From positions 17,704-81,703 of the forward strand of contig NZ_FOBO01000017.1 in assembly GCF_900109855.1 (NCBI RefSeq): DNA of 64,000 bases. Direction: 5' to 3'. Under the pieces are notes generated by a model. It did no database searches. It was not told the DNA's origin and saw only the letters and a list, made by a program, of their open reading frames with translations. Positions within the stretch are counted from its first letter, which is position 1, and each line of letters opens with the position of its first letter. The translations under genes and the position numbers were made by a program. This document shows, piece after piece, positions 8,128-18,350 of the stretch. This DNA is from Roseovarius tolerans. GTDB lineage: Bacteria; Pseudomonadota; Alphaproteobacteria; Rhodobacterales; Rhodobacteraceae.

Positions 8128-9096
8128 TCAGACCTTGATGTTCACAAGTGCGCGCATGACGATCAGATTAAGCACAAGGAACGTGCCAACCACCAGAACG
8201 GCGGGGATGAAGAACGGGTGAAGCATCGCCTCGTCATAGTAATCAGGCTTGAGCAGCTGGATGCCGATCAGTGCAATGATGGGAAACCCCGAGAGGAAGT
8301 TCCCCGACCACTTCGCCTCGGCGGTAATTGCCTTGACCCGGCGGAAGAGACGGAACCGGGCACGGATCACCTTGGCCAGACCGGCCAGGATCTCGGCGAG
8401 GTTGCCGCCCGATTGCTGCTGAATGGTCACCGCGACCGCGAGAAAGCGCACGTCCTGCATGTCGAGACGTTCTGCCATATCCTTGAGCGCCTCGCCCATG
8501 TCCCGGCCATAGGTTGCCTCATCGGCGATGATGCCGAACTCGGTGGCGAGAGGATCGGACACCTCACTGGCCACGATGGCCACGGCAGACGAAAACGGAT
8601 GCCCCACGCGCAGGCTTCGCACCATGAGTTCAATCGCATCGGGCAGCTGTTCTTCCAGGAGGGCCATACGCTTGCCGGCCTTCATGTTGATCCAGGTGAA
8701 TATGCCGCCCACGCCCATGCCAATGGACACAAGAATACGCACCGGAAGTGCCGTGCCGGTCCCGATGGTCAGGCCAAGGAAGGCCAGAATGCTGACCCCA
8801 ATCATCAGCAGGATCAGCTGTTTGGGGGTAAAGGCGATGGCCGCCTTCTGCGCCTTGTTCGACAGGATCGAGTATAGCGGAACCTTGCGCGCCTTGAGAT
8901 GCTGTTGCATCTCCTTGCGCAATTTCTCCATGACCTCTTCGCGGTTACCGGTCTTGTCCAGCATTTCCAGACGCCGGTTGACCCGGTTGTTCAGGCTGAT
9001 GGAGCGCCCGAAAACCGTGAGGTAGATACCTTCGACAAGGACGAGAACGCCGATGAAGATCAGGCCGTAAATGATTACTTCTGCATTGAGGGCCAT
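8128..9096 (-). CDS. tadB: Tad inner-membrane platform protein TadB
   Basis: 322 aa GspF-type protein with N-terminal (VIIYGLIFIGVLVLVEGIYL), central and C-terminal membrane helices. Its T2SSF domain includes LPDAIELMVRSLRVGHPFSSAV and DVRFLAVAVTIQQQSGGNLAEIL, the family's hallmark segment with the QxGGNL motif. It is the partner of TadC in the pilus assembly platform. It lies 5 bp downstream of cpaF in an evident operon. Confidence 0.95.
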   Translation of the reverse strand: MALNAEVIIYGLIFIGVLVLVEGIYLTVFGRSISLNNRVNRRLEMLDKTGNREEVMEKLRKEMQQHLKARKVPLYSILSNKAQKAAIAFTPKQLILLMIGVSILAFLGLTIGTGTALPVRILVSIGMGVGGIFTWINMKAGKRMALLEEQLPDAIELMVRSLRVGHPFSSAVAIVASEVSDPLATEFGIIADEATYGRDMGEALKDMAERLDMQDVRFLAVAVTIQQQSGGNLAEILAGLAKVIRARFRLFRRVKAITAEAKWSGNFLSGFPIIALIGIQLLKPDYYDEAMLHPFFIPAVLVVGTFLVLNLIVMRALVNIKV

Positions 9097-9101
9097 CTGC
9101 G

Positions 9102-10541
<1,440 letters not shown>

Positions 10542-10556
10542 CGGCTCAGTCCTTTC

Positions 10557-11795
10557 TTACGCCGCTTCGGCGTCATCCTTGCCAAGCGCGTGCAGCGATG
10601 CGGCGAGCTTGGCGATTTCGCGACGCAAGGGATTCTTGGCGGCACTCGACGCAAGCGGCAGACCATGATCGCAACTTTGCGAGACCGCACGCCCGCCGTC
10701 GGGCAGTTGGATCTCTATTGCGATCTCGAGGGTTTCAGCCATGCGTTTCACGCGGCTCTTCCCGTTGAGATCGGTGAATTTCGGTGCGCGATTGAGACAG
10801 TAGCGCAGCTTTTCGATCGGCAGATCTTCGGATTGCAACGCGCGTTTCACCCGCACCGCATTCTGCGCCGAGCGCATGTCGAGCTCCATTGTGGCGAAGT
10901 AGACCTGACAGTTGTTGAGCACCGCCTCGGTCCATTGCACCAGGGTATTCGGCATATCGACGATCACGTAGTCGAAATGCCTGCGTGCCATGTTCAGAAC
11001 CCGCGTCACATCCTCGGAGTTGATCATGTCGAGGGGCAGGATATCCGCAGGCGCGGTCAGCACACGCATCTTGTCCTCGAAGCTGACGAGGGCCTGCCGG
11101 AACACGTCGTCGTCCAGAATTTCGGTATCCGACCACATCTCGAACACGACATCACGGCGCGGCAGATCGAGGAAGGTCGAGACAGAGCCGAACTGAAGGC
11201 TGAGATCGAGGATTCCGACCTGCGGCGGCTTTGCCTTGTCCGCATTTGCCAGTTCCCATGCGAGATTGACGGCAAATGTGGAGGCACCGGTGCCCCCGGC
11301 AAGGCCCTGCACGGCGAGAATCACGCCATCACCTTCGGTCGGAGGGGCATGTTGGGCCTTGGTCGCGTGCGATACAACGGTCGTGGAGGGTTTCTTGAGG
11401 CGATCGATTGCCGCCTGCAATTCGCCCTCGGGCAGTGGGTATGGCACGAATTCATCCGCGCCGTTGCGCAACAACTGATGCAGGGCGGCCGGGCTCACAT
11501 CCTCGGCGATCAGGATGGTCTTGATCCCGCTTTTGCTGGCAAGGGCGATGACTTCGCCCAGCAAGGAAAGATCTTCCTCGTCCGTCTGGTCGATTGCGAT
11601 GGCGACGAATTCGAGGGATTCCGCCTCGGGCTGATTGAGAAAGGCGAGGGCCTCGGCAAATCCAAGGTCACCCCAGCTCTCGCCAAGGGCGGTCTCCATA
11701 TCCTCGATCAACAGATCAAAGTTCTGCACATCCCGACTGATGGTGCAGGCAAGGATCGGTGCCGGATCGGTCTGCTTCATCACACTACTCGTCAT
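10557..11795 (-). CDS. cpaE: Tad pilus localisation ATPase-like protein CpaE (TadZ)
   Basis: 412 aa. The N-terminal ~140 residues look like a receiver-like domain (LPSTR such as IKTILIAEDVSPAALHQLLRNGADEFVPYPL). The C-terminal half is ParA/MinD-like: VQGLAGGTGASTFAVNLA stands in place of a canonical deviant Walker A (the lysines are missing), then GILDLSLQFGSVSTFLDL and DYVIVDMPNTLVQW. Such degenerate ATP sites are common in TadZ/CpaE, which localises the pilus machine. It is transcribed toward cpaF. A terminator at 11972-12000 separates it from the upstream secretin/OmpA genes, so it probably has its own promoter in 11796-11970. Confidence 0.93.
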   Translation of the reverse strand: MTSSVMKQTDPAPILACTISRDVQNFDLLIEDMETALGESWGDLGFAEALAFLNQPEAESLEFVAIAIDQTDEEDLSLLGEVIALASKSGIKTILIAEDVSPAALHQLLRNGADEFVPYPLPEGELQAAIDRLKKPSTTVVSHATKAQHAPPTEGDGVILAVQGLAGGTGASTFAVNLAWELANADKAKPPQVGILDLSLQFGSVSTFLDLPRRDVVFEMWSDTEILDDDVFRQALVSFEDKMRVLTAPADILPLDMINSEDVTRVLNMARRHFDYVIVDMPNTLVQWTEAVLNNCQVYFATMELDMRSAQNAVRVKRALQSEDLPIEKLRYCLNRAPKFTDLNGKSRVKRMAETLEIAIEIQLPDGGRAVSQSCDHGLPLASSAAKNPLRREIAKLAASLHALGKDDAEAA

Positions 11796-11971
11796 TGAAT
11801 CCGTCCTGTAATTGCCCCACTCAATGAGAGTTTCACGCGGATCGCCCAGCCTTTACGGCATGGCCCGAGCCGCGCGCATCATGTGGCGGGGACGCTCGAT
11901 ACCGATGAACATGACTGGAAATATTGGCGACATTTGGGCCAAAAGATCGTAATTGTTGGATCGATGGATAC

Positions 11972-12000
11972 AAAAGAACCCGCCATTTCAGGGCGGGTTC
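11972..12000 (-). terminator. Rho-independent terminator after the OmpA lipoprotein gene
   Basis: Perfect 9-bp stem GAACCCGCC (11976-11984) / GGCGGGTTC (11992-12000) with a 7-nt loop. On the minus-strand transcript the stem is followed by UUUU (11972-11975). It sits 47 bp beyond the stop of the OmpA-family gene and upstream of cpaE, splitting the Tad locus into at least two transcription units. Confidence 0.8.
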
Positions 12001-12046
12001 GAGGAGGTCCGGACCAAACCGGACGGGGAGATTCGTGGTCTCGTGT

Positions 12047-12700
12047 CTATTCGCCGGAGGTTTCCGCACTAGAGGTTTGCACATTTGACTGGGCTGTGCC
12101 GCTGGCAACATACTCGCGGTAGACGACCGACGCGTATTTTCCGTCCATGATAATCGGGTGCGATTTAACGAAACCTGTCACCTCGGTCACGGTGCGGCGG
12201 TTGCGACGTTCGCGGCCTTCTGTGACGATCAGCGGCTGCGTTTCGCCGAATGAGGCAACTGCCTCGAGGCGCGCCCGGCTGATGCCCTGGGTGGTGAGAT
12301 AGGCCACTACCGCCTGCGCACGACGCATGCCGAGCGACTTGTTGTAACTGTTGGAGCCGACCGCATCGGTGTGGCCGTAGACGCGGAACCGTACTTCGGG
12401 GAATTGCCTGATCCAATGGGCCTGTTCGCGCAGGGTATCGCGAGCGCCCTCGTCGAGGACGGCCGAATTGAAGGCGAAATTCACCGTGCTCAGCACCTCG
12501 TTGGAAAACCGGCGCGACAGGTCATGTACGTAGCTGCGGTCCCCGGTCATGACCATGTGGTTGCTCATGGACGCTTCGCCGAAGGCGCCGTTGTCCACCA
12601 GTGCGCCAGCCTCGCCAAAATAGGATCGATAGACCTCACCGCCGGGCGGTGCACAGGCCGTGACGGCGATCAGACCGGTGATTGCAAGATAGTTCTTCAT
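12047..12700 (-). CDS. OmpA-family lipoprotein of the Tad locus
   Basis: 217 aa. It has a lipoprotein signal (LAITGLIAVTAC, cysteine near residue 16). A C-terminal OmpA/MotB peptidoglycan-binding domain covers about residues 70-175: VNFAFNSAVLDEGARDTL, FRVYGHTDAVGSNSYNKSLGMRRAQAVVAYL and GETQPLI..EGRERRNRRTV are the conserved OmpA_C segments, including the GHTD and the NRR pair. It probably anchors the outer-membrane secretin or pilus machine to peptidoglycan. It lies 16 bp downstream of the secretin gene. Confidence 0.9.
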   Translation of the reverse strand: MKNYLAITGLIAVTACAPPGGEVYRSYFGEAGALVDNGAFGEASMSNHMVMTGDRSYVHDLSRRFSNEVLSTVNFAFNSAVLDEGARDTLREQAHWIRQFPEVRFRVYGHTDAVGSNSYNKSLGMRRAQAVVAYLTTQGISRARLEAVASFGETQPLIVTEGRERRNRRTVTEVTGFVKSHPIIMDGKYASVVYREYVASGTAQSNVQTSSAETSGE

Positions 12701-12716
12701 CGCCCCAGCCCTCTCC

Positions 12717-14117
12717 CTAGTCCATCACATAGCCATAAGAGCCGGTAAAGTCTTGCTTGGCAACCTCTCCGACTGCGCCGCTCTGCTTCGCGCCACGTGC
12801 GACACGCCCGTGCAGGAAAAGGTCTGCTTCGGTCGGTAGCTTGACACGGTCCGTCGGCAGCGCAAATGCTTCACCCCGGGTGGGGGAAACGAGATGTGCC
12901 GAGACGATAATGACCAATTCCGTCTGCGAGCGATTGTAATCGGCGCTGCGGAACAAGGCACCAAGCACCGGAATATCCCCGAGCCAAGGCACCTGCGCGT
13001 TATTGTCACGGAAATCGTCCTGCAAAAGGCCTGCAATCGCAAAGCTCTCGCCGTCGCGCAGCGAGACCGTGGTCGAGGTGTCGCGACGGCGGAAGGCCGG
13101 CACGTTTATTCCGTTGGTCGTAAGCGAGTTTGCAGTGTCGATAGAGGACACGGCCGCCGCCATTTCAAGATTTATGACATCTTCGTCGAGAACACGCGGA
13201 ATGAAATTCAGCTCGACACCGAAGGGCTTGAATTCGATCGAGGTTGTGTCGTTGTCCTGTGCAACCGGGATCGGAAACTCTCCGCCAGCAAGAAACGTGG
13301 CCTCCTGCCCGGAAAGGGCCGTCAGGTTCGGTTCCGCAAGGGTCCTGACGATGCCTTTTTGCTCGAAGGCCTCTATCAGGATGCCCAGTTCGGTAGACCC
13401 GATGTCCAGCCCCAGAAACAGACCGGCCTGCGAGGATGATTGCAACGTGATCGGCGGCGTGCTGTTGGCAATAAGGTTGCCTGACTCGAGTGCTCCAAAA
13501 ACGCCGCTGTTGGTGAGATTGCTTACCGAAAGGGCGGCGCTCAGCGACTTGGCGACATTGCGCTGCATTTCCGCAAAGCGCACCTTGAGCATGACCTGCT
13601 GCTTGCCGGAGACCGACATCAGGTTCGACACCCGCTCGGGCGCGTAGCGTTCGGCGAGTTCAAGCGCGCGTTCCAACCGGCCCGCACTCGAAACCGTGCC
13701 GGACAGGACGATGCCGTCATTGGCGGTCCGCACCTCGATCTGCTCTCCGGGAAGGATTTGCCGCAAACGCTCCTTGAATTCGGAAATGTCGGTGCTGACA
13801 TGCACCTCTATGTTCGTGATCAGCTGTCCTGTTCCATCGAACAGGCTGAGCGTGGTGCGCCCCGGTGCCTTGCCGAGAACATAGATGGTGCGATCCGACA
13901 GGGTGGAAAAATCGGCGATCGCCGGATTGGCGATGCTGAGTTCCGCGAAGGGGACTTCGCTTTCGACGACAACTGCGCGGCTCATTGAAACGCTGAGGTT
14001 GCTCGTCGCTCCGCCGCGCAGGACACGCACATCTTGCGCCTGCGATACGGTCGCAATCGGACTAGCGCCTACTGCCAGCCCAAATAGGGCGGCGACTGCG
14101 TAACTTCTCATTTTCAT
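12717..14117 (-). CDS. cpaC: Tad outer-membrane secretin CpaC (RcpA)
   Basis: About 466 aa from the ATG at 14117 (GGCAGG just upstream; 14138 and 14111 are alternatives). It has a signal peptide (YAVAALFGLAVGASPIATVSQAQ). The N-terminal pilus-assembly domain follows (VVVESEVPFAELSIANPAIADFSTLSDRTIYVLGKAPGRTTLSL), then a BON-like domain (ILPGEQIEVRTANDGIVLSGTVSSAGRLERALELAERY) and a C-terminal secretin domain: LAEPNLTALSGQEATFLAGGEFPIPV, TVSLRDGESFAIAGLLQDD, PWLGDIPVLGALFRS and ELVIIVSAHLV. It forms the outer-membrane pore for the Flp pilus. About 195 bp separate it from cpaB; a terminator lies in that gap. Confidence 0.96.
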   Translation of the reverse strand: MKMRSYAVAALFGLAVGASPIATVSQAQDVRVLRGGATSNLSVSMSRAVVVESEVPFAELSIANPAIADFSTLSDRTIYVLGKAPGRTTLSLFDGTGQLITNIEVHVSTDISEFKERLRQILPGEQIEVRTANDGIVLSGTVSSAGRLERALELAERYAPERVSNLMSVSGKQQVMLKVRFAEMQRNVAKSLSAALSVSNLTNSGVFGALESGNLIANSTPPITLQSSSQAGLFLGLDIGSTELGILIEAFEQKGIVRTLAEPNLTALSGQEATFLAGGEFPIPVAQDNDTTSIEFKPFGVELNFIPRVLDEDVINLEMAAAVSSIDTANSLTTNGINVPAFRRRDTSTTVSLRDGESFAIAGLLQDDFRDNNAQVPWLGDIPVLGALFRSADYNRSQTELVIIVSAHLVSPTRGEAFALPTDRVKLPTEADLFLHGRVARGAKQSGAVGEVAKQDFTGSYGYVMD

Positions 14118-14262
14118 GTGACCTGCCTTTCCGATCACGCCTCATTTTCTCAGGTCTTAACGCCTGAACTTGTGTGCACTGTGAGGCAGTTTCTCAAATT
14201 TTGCAAGAATCAATACAATTTTCACGTTTTTTGTCACTTGTGTTGCGCATTGACGACGCAAT

Positions 14263-14293
14263 GAGAAAGGGCGGCCGTCGGGCCACCCTTCTC
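14263..14293 (-). terminator. Probable terminator after cpaB
   Basis: GAGAA-A-GGGCGGCC (14263-14276) can pair with GGCCACCCTTCTC (14281-14293) across a 4-nt loop. On the minus-strand RNA the internal mismatch becomes a G-U pair, so the stem is stronger in that direction. The U-tract is weak. It lies 20 bp past the cpaB stop and upstream of the secretin gene. Confidence 0.6.
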
Positions 14294-14312
14294 AGAACAT
14301 GCACCAATCCTA

Positions 14313-15182
14313 TCAGTTCGTGCAGGGAATGGGTGTTTCGATGACCTCTGCGCCGCGGCGTGTGCGTACCGTGCAGCGGGCGGCCTCCGGTTTCGGCTCT
14401 TCCACGACCTGTGCCTGCAGCCCGAGCAGGCGCCGCTGATCGACTTCGATCACTTCGGAGAGGGATTCGTCCAGAGCCCCCACGAGAGATAGGGCGAGAC
14501 CTCCGGTGGATTGCGCCTGCGCAAGGGCTGCAACCTCTTGCGGAGTGGCGGACACGGTCACTGTGCGGGCAACGCGGGCCTCTGCACTGTCCATATCGGC
14601 ATTCTGGTCCACGGCGATGATCTTCATACGGGTTTCGATCAGTTTGGTGACCTCGCCCGAGGAATCCCCTTCCGTCCGCACGTTTCCCTTGCCGACCGAA
14701 CCGGTCCAGTAGACGTCAACCAGATCCCCTGGCCGCAAGAAGCCCGACACGCCGCTCGTCGCATCGACCTTGATGGCAAAGGCGCGCATGCCCGCATCGA
14801 GGCGCGAGGTGATGCCCGCGTCCTCGCCGGGTTTGGTCACCTTCATCGAAAGGATCACCTCGCGCTCTATCATGCTGCGCAAGACTTCACGCTCCATCCC
14901 GGCACCGGCGACGAACAATTGCTCGGGCTTGGTGAATACGCCTTCTGGCAGGGCGGTCTTGGGATAGGCCACGAGGCGCACATCTTTTTCGTGCAAGGCT
15001 TCGCCAAAGGCGAGCGGGCGCGCGGCGACATAGACATCGACCGTTTCGATATTGGGCGCGCGCTGCTGCCGTTCGATGGCCAGCTGTCGCTGATACCCGT
15101 CGATATAGGTTTTCGCCATGTATGCGGCAAAGCCCGCGAGCCCGACGCCGAGAACCAGTACCAATCCAAATACCATACGCAT
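14313..15182 (-). CDS. cpaB: Flp pilus assembly protein CpaB (RcpC)
   Basis: 289 aa. It has an N-terminal membrane anchor (MVFGLVLVLGVGLAGFAAYMA). An SAF/CpaB domain follows at about residues 45-110 (VYVAARPLAFGEALHEKDVRLVAYPKTALPEGVF), then the RcpC domain GMRAFAIKVDATSGVSGFLRPGDLVDVYWT, which is the most conserved segment of the family. RcpC/CpaB is thought to act in the periplasm with the secretin, possibly via peptidoglycan contacts. A long gap (about 245 bp) with a terminator separates it from flp upstream. Confidence 0.94.
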   Translation of the reverse strand: MRMVFGLVLVLGVGLAGFAAYMAKTYIDGYQRQLAIERQQRAPNIETVDVYVAARPLAFGEALHEKDVRLVAYPKTALPEGVFTKPEQLFVAGAGMEREVLRSMIEREVILSMKVTKPGEDAGITSRLDAGMRAFAIKVDATSGVSGFLRPGDLVDVYWTGSVGKGNVRTEGDSSGEVTKLIETRMKIIAVDQNADMDSAEARVARTVTVSATPQEVAALAQAQSTGGLALSLVGALDESLSEVIEVDQRRLLGLQAQVVEEPKPEAARCTVRTRRGAEVIETPIPCTN

Positions 15183-15317
15183 GGTGTATCCCTCTCATCT
15201 AAAGGAAGCGCATGCCGAGACGACGTGCCCTCATCCAGTTTTGTTAACGTCCCAATGTGGCGAAATGAGGGAGGTGCATTGGCCTAATCGTGCCGAACAA
15301 CTCGTCTTGCGAAAGCA

Positions 15318-15352
15318 AATGACCGCAGACGCCAACTGCATCTGCGGTCATT
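15318..15352 (-). terminator. Terminator-like hairpin after flp
   Basis: Perfect 12-bp inverted repeat: AATGACCGCAGA (15318-15329) and TCTGCGGTCATT (15341-15352) with an 11-nt loop, 75 bp beyond the flp stop. On the minus-strand transcript it is followed by UUGCUUUC. Such attenuators behind a pilin gene allow high pilin and lower machinery expression; that role is inferred. Confidence 0.7.
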
Positions 15353-15427
15353 CGTAGTCTTGTCAGACCGTGGTCATCGGGCGCGCGTCACGCGGATTGG
15401 CGATCGCCCAGATGTACCAGTAGTCTT

Positions 15428-15652
15428 TTAGTCGGCGGCGGGAGCCGCGCCGGTGAAGCCGAGCGTGTCGGGAGCTTCAACGGTGATGCCGCCCACTTCG
15501 TCGCCGATCGAGGTGGCGAGCGTGCCGATGCCGTTGTTCACGGCGGTCACGCCGGCGATTCCCAGGCCCACGACTGCTGCGGTCAGTACGACCCAGTCAA
15601 CCGTAACGGCGCCGTCTTCGTCTTTCAGGAAGTTCTGGATAAAGGTGTTCAT
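15428..15652 (-). CDS. flp: Flp-family type IVb pilin
   Basis: 74 aa, the normal size of Flp pilin precursors. After a short leader (NTFIQNFLKDEDG) comes the processing site G|AVTVDW and a hydrophobic helix (VVLTAAVVGLGIAGVTAV), as in alphaproteobacterial Flp/Fap pilins. The usual Glu-Tyr pair of the Flp motif is Asp-Trp here. The C-terminus is short, Ala/Gly-rich and acidic. The CpaA peptidase encoded at the other end of the locus would cleave it. The upstream 353 bp are AT-rich and presumably contain its promoter. Confidence 0.93.
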   Translation of the reverse strand: MNTFIQNFLKDEDGAVTVDWVVLTAAVVGLGIAGVTAVNNGIGTLATSIGDEVGGITVEAPDTLGFTGAAPAAD

Positions 15653-16005
15653 TTTGGTCCCTCCAAAGGATCATTTGCTCAGTTTTCACATCACCCCGGT
15701 TTTGGACCCGTTCATTTTTAATGGTCCGCTGTCGGAGTGGTGTGAGTGCATATAGCCAAGCAAATCAGGCGGGATTTTGGCGGCATTAAAGCCATTTTAG
15801 TGAAGTCTAAGGTTTTCGATAAAATTTCAGCAACCATCTGAAAATAAACAAATAAAAAAATACCACAGCAGAGATAAACACGCATAGGGTGCAGAATGTG
15901 GCTTTAAATCGCCAGATCATTCCTCTCAATTAAAGACAATACTGGCGTTGCGCATCGATTTTTGCGATCCTTTCACCAATCAATTAGAGGCAGAGCAGAG
16001 CCCAG
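15653..16005. promoter_or_regulatory. AT-rich divergent intergenic region between flp and a transglycosylase gene, with a CtrA-like site
   Basis: No gene is visible. The region is conspicuously AT-rich compared with its surroundings (runs such as AAATAAACAAATAAAAAAAT near 15845) and must contain the divergent promoters of flp and of the lytic transglycosylase gene. TTAA-N7-TTAG at 15786-15800 differs by one base from the alphaproteobacterial CtrA consensus TTAA-N7-TTAA and lies about 135 bp upstream of the flp start. CtrA control is a guess from one motif. Confidence 0.5.
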
Positions 16006-16812
16006 ATGAAGAACCTGATCCTGACTGTGGTGGCGATATGCCTTCTGGCGGGCCATGACGCACCGGCCGAGGATGCGCCTGCTTTTTCGGACTTCACCTT
16101 CAAGCGCGAGAAAGCCCCGAAGCCGGGCGAGCGGCGCAAACCACTCGTGCAGATCACGCCTGACGATAACGCGGGTGCGGTCCGACCCGCACCCAAGGCG
16201 GATGCGCCACCTCAACAGGCGCGTCACGCCTGGTTCTGGGAGGCGGTGCCGTGGCAGATCGACAGCGACGCAACTACGCGCCTCGCGGCTGCCACGAAAC
16301 ACCTGTCTCGCCCGCCCGAGGGCAAAGGGGTCGCTGCCCCACGCCTACAGGCAATACAGCAGGTGGCGCGAGAGAATGGTGCGCATATCCTGCGCGCTAC
16401 CATTGGTACCCGCGTCTCGCCTGCCCTCGTCCTTGCCGTGATCGCGGTCGAATCCTCGGGTACGCCCGAGGCCGTCAGCAGCGCAGGCGCGCAGGGTCTC
16501 ATGCAGCTCATGCCCGCCACTGCGGCACGGTTTGGCGTTACCGATGTGTTCGAAGCCGGAGACAACATCAAGGGCGGGGTTGCCTATCTCGATTGGCTGA
16601 TCGGGGAATTCGGGGGGGACGTGCTGCTCGCACTTGCAGGCTACAACGCGGGCGAGAACGCGGTGAAGTCGCATGCAGGCGTGCCGCCCTTCGCCGAAAC
16701 GCGTGATTATATCCCCAAGGTGCTTGCCGCCTACGAGGTGGCACGTGGGTTGTGCAAGACGCGGCCGGAGTTGATCACCGACGCCTGCGCCCTGACCCTC
16801 GCGTCGAATTAG
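16006..16812 (+). CDS. Periplasmic lytic transglycosylase (SLT domain)
   Basis: 268 aa with a signal peptide (ILTVVAICLLAGHDAPAEDAPA), a Pro/Lys-rich low-complexity linker to about residue 70, and a C-terminal Slt domain. The conserved segments are LVLAVIAVESSGTPEAVSSAGAQGLMQLMPATA (catalytic Glu in AVESSG), DNIKGGVAYL, and LALAGYNAGENAV..HAGVPPFAETRDYIPKVLAAY. It cleaves glycan strands of peptidoglycan with 1,6-anhydro product formation. It is divergent from flp, and local wall opening for the Tad machine is a possible but unproven job. It is convergent with scoB. Confidence 0.93.
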   Translation: MKNLILTVVAICLLAGHDAPAEDAPAFSDFTFKREKAPKPGERRKPLVQITPDDNAGAVRPAPKADAPPQQARHAWFWEAVPWQIDSDATTRLAAATKHLSRPPEGKGVAAPRLQAIQQVARENGAHILRATIGTRVSPALVLAVIAVESSGTPEAVSSAGAQGLMQLMPATAARFGVTDVFEAGDNIKGGVAYLDWLIGEFGGDVLLALAGYNAGENAVKSHAGVPPFAETRDYIPKVLAAYEVARGLCKTRPELITDACALTLASN

Positions 16813-16844
16813 ACGGCCCGACCCCGAAGGACCGGGCCAGCCTG

Positions 16845-17474
16845 TCAGTTGACGATGGTCGCCTCGGTGGCGGCGCGAATCTCGTCCTCGGTCACGCCCT
16901 CGGCGGTCTCAACGATCCTGAGCCCGCCCTTGACCACATCCAGAACGCCCAGGTTGGTGATGATCCGGTTGACCACCCCGGTGCCGGTCAGCGGCAGCGT
17001 GCATTCCTTCAGAAGCTTGCTGTCGCCATGCTTGTTGGTGTGGTCCATCACCACCACCACGCGGCGCACGCCTGCGACAAGATCCATCGCGCCACCCATG
17101 CCCTTCACGAGCTTGCCGGGGATCATCCAATTCGCCAGATCGCCGTTCTCGGCCACTTCCATCGCGCCGAGGATCGCCATCGCGATCTTGCCGCCCCGGA
17201 TCATGCCAAAGGACATTGCGCTGTCGAAATAACTGGTATGGGGCAGTTCGGTGATGGTCTGCTTGCCCGCGTTAATCAGGTCGGGGTCCTCGGTGCCCGC
17301 GACCGGAAACGGCCCCATGCCGAGCATCCCGTTTTCCGATTGCAGCGTGACCTGCACGCCCTCGGGGATGTAATTGGGCACCAGCGTCGGGATGCCGATC
17401 CCGAGGTTCACATAGGTGCCGTCCTCAAGCTCCTTTGCCGCACGCGCGGCCATCTGATTGCGATCCCAGGGCAT
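16845..17474 (-). CDS. scoB: 3-oxoacid CoA-transferase subunit B
   Basis: 209 aa from the ATG at 17474, placed 2 nt after the scoA stop. Family-typical segments are [37 protein letters not shown] and [14 protein letters not shown] (the Glu here is the conserved catalytic residue of CoA-transferases), then [14 protein letters not shown]. With ScoA it transfers CoA from succinyl-CoA to acetoacetate, allowing ketone-body/PHB-derived acetoacetate use. It could also be another 3-oxoacid CoA-transferase, as substrate preference is not readable. Confidence 0.94.
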   Translation of the reverse strand: MPWDRNQMAARAAKELEDGTYVNLGIGIPTLVPNYIPEGVQVTLQSENGMLGMGPFPVAGTEDPDLINAGKQTITELPHTSYFDSAMSFGMIRGGKIAMAILGAMEVAENGDLANWMIPGKLVKGMGGAMDLVAGVRRVVVVMDHTNKHGDSKLLKECTLPLTGTGVVNRIITNLGVLDVVKGGLRIVETAEGVTEDEIRAATEATIVN

Positions 17475-17476
17475 GA

Positions 17477-18172
<696 letters not shown>

Positions 18173-18350
18173 CGCGAAACTCCTCCTGAAGTTTGATCGT
18201 CCCCGGTATCAGGCGGATCATGGGGCGGTGTCAACGCGATGCCCTGTCCAAACGCCATGAAATAAGGATTACTACGTAACACCGGCCACGGCCGCGTTCT
18301 TGCAAGAAATGCGGAGAGAAGTCTTTTCAAGATTTCGGACTTGTTCGGTG

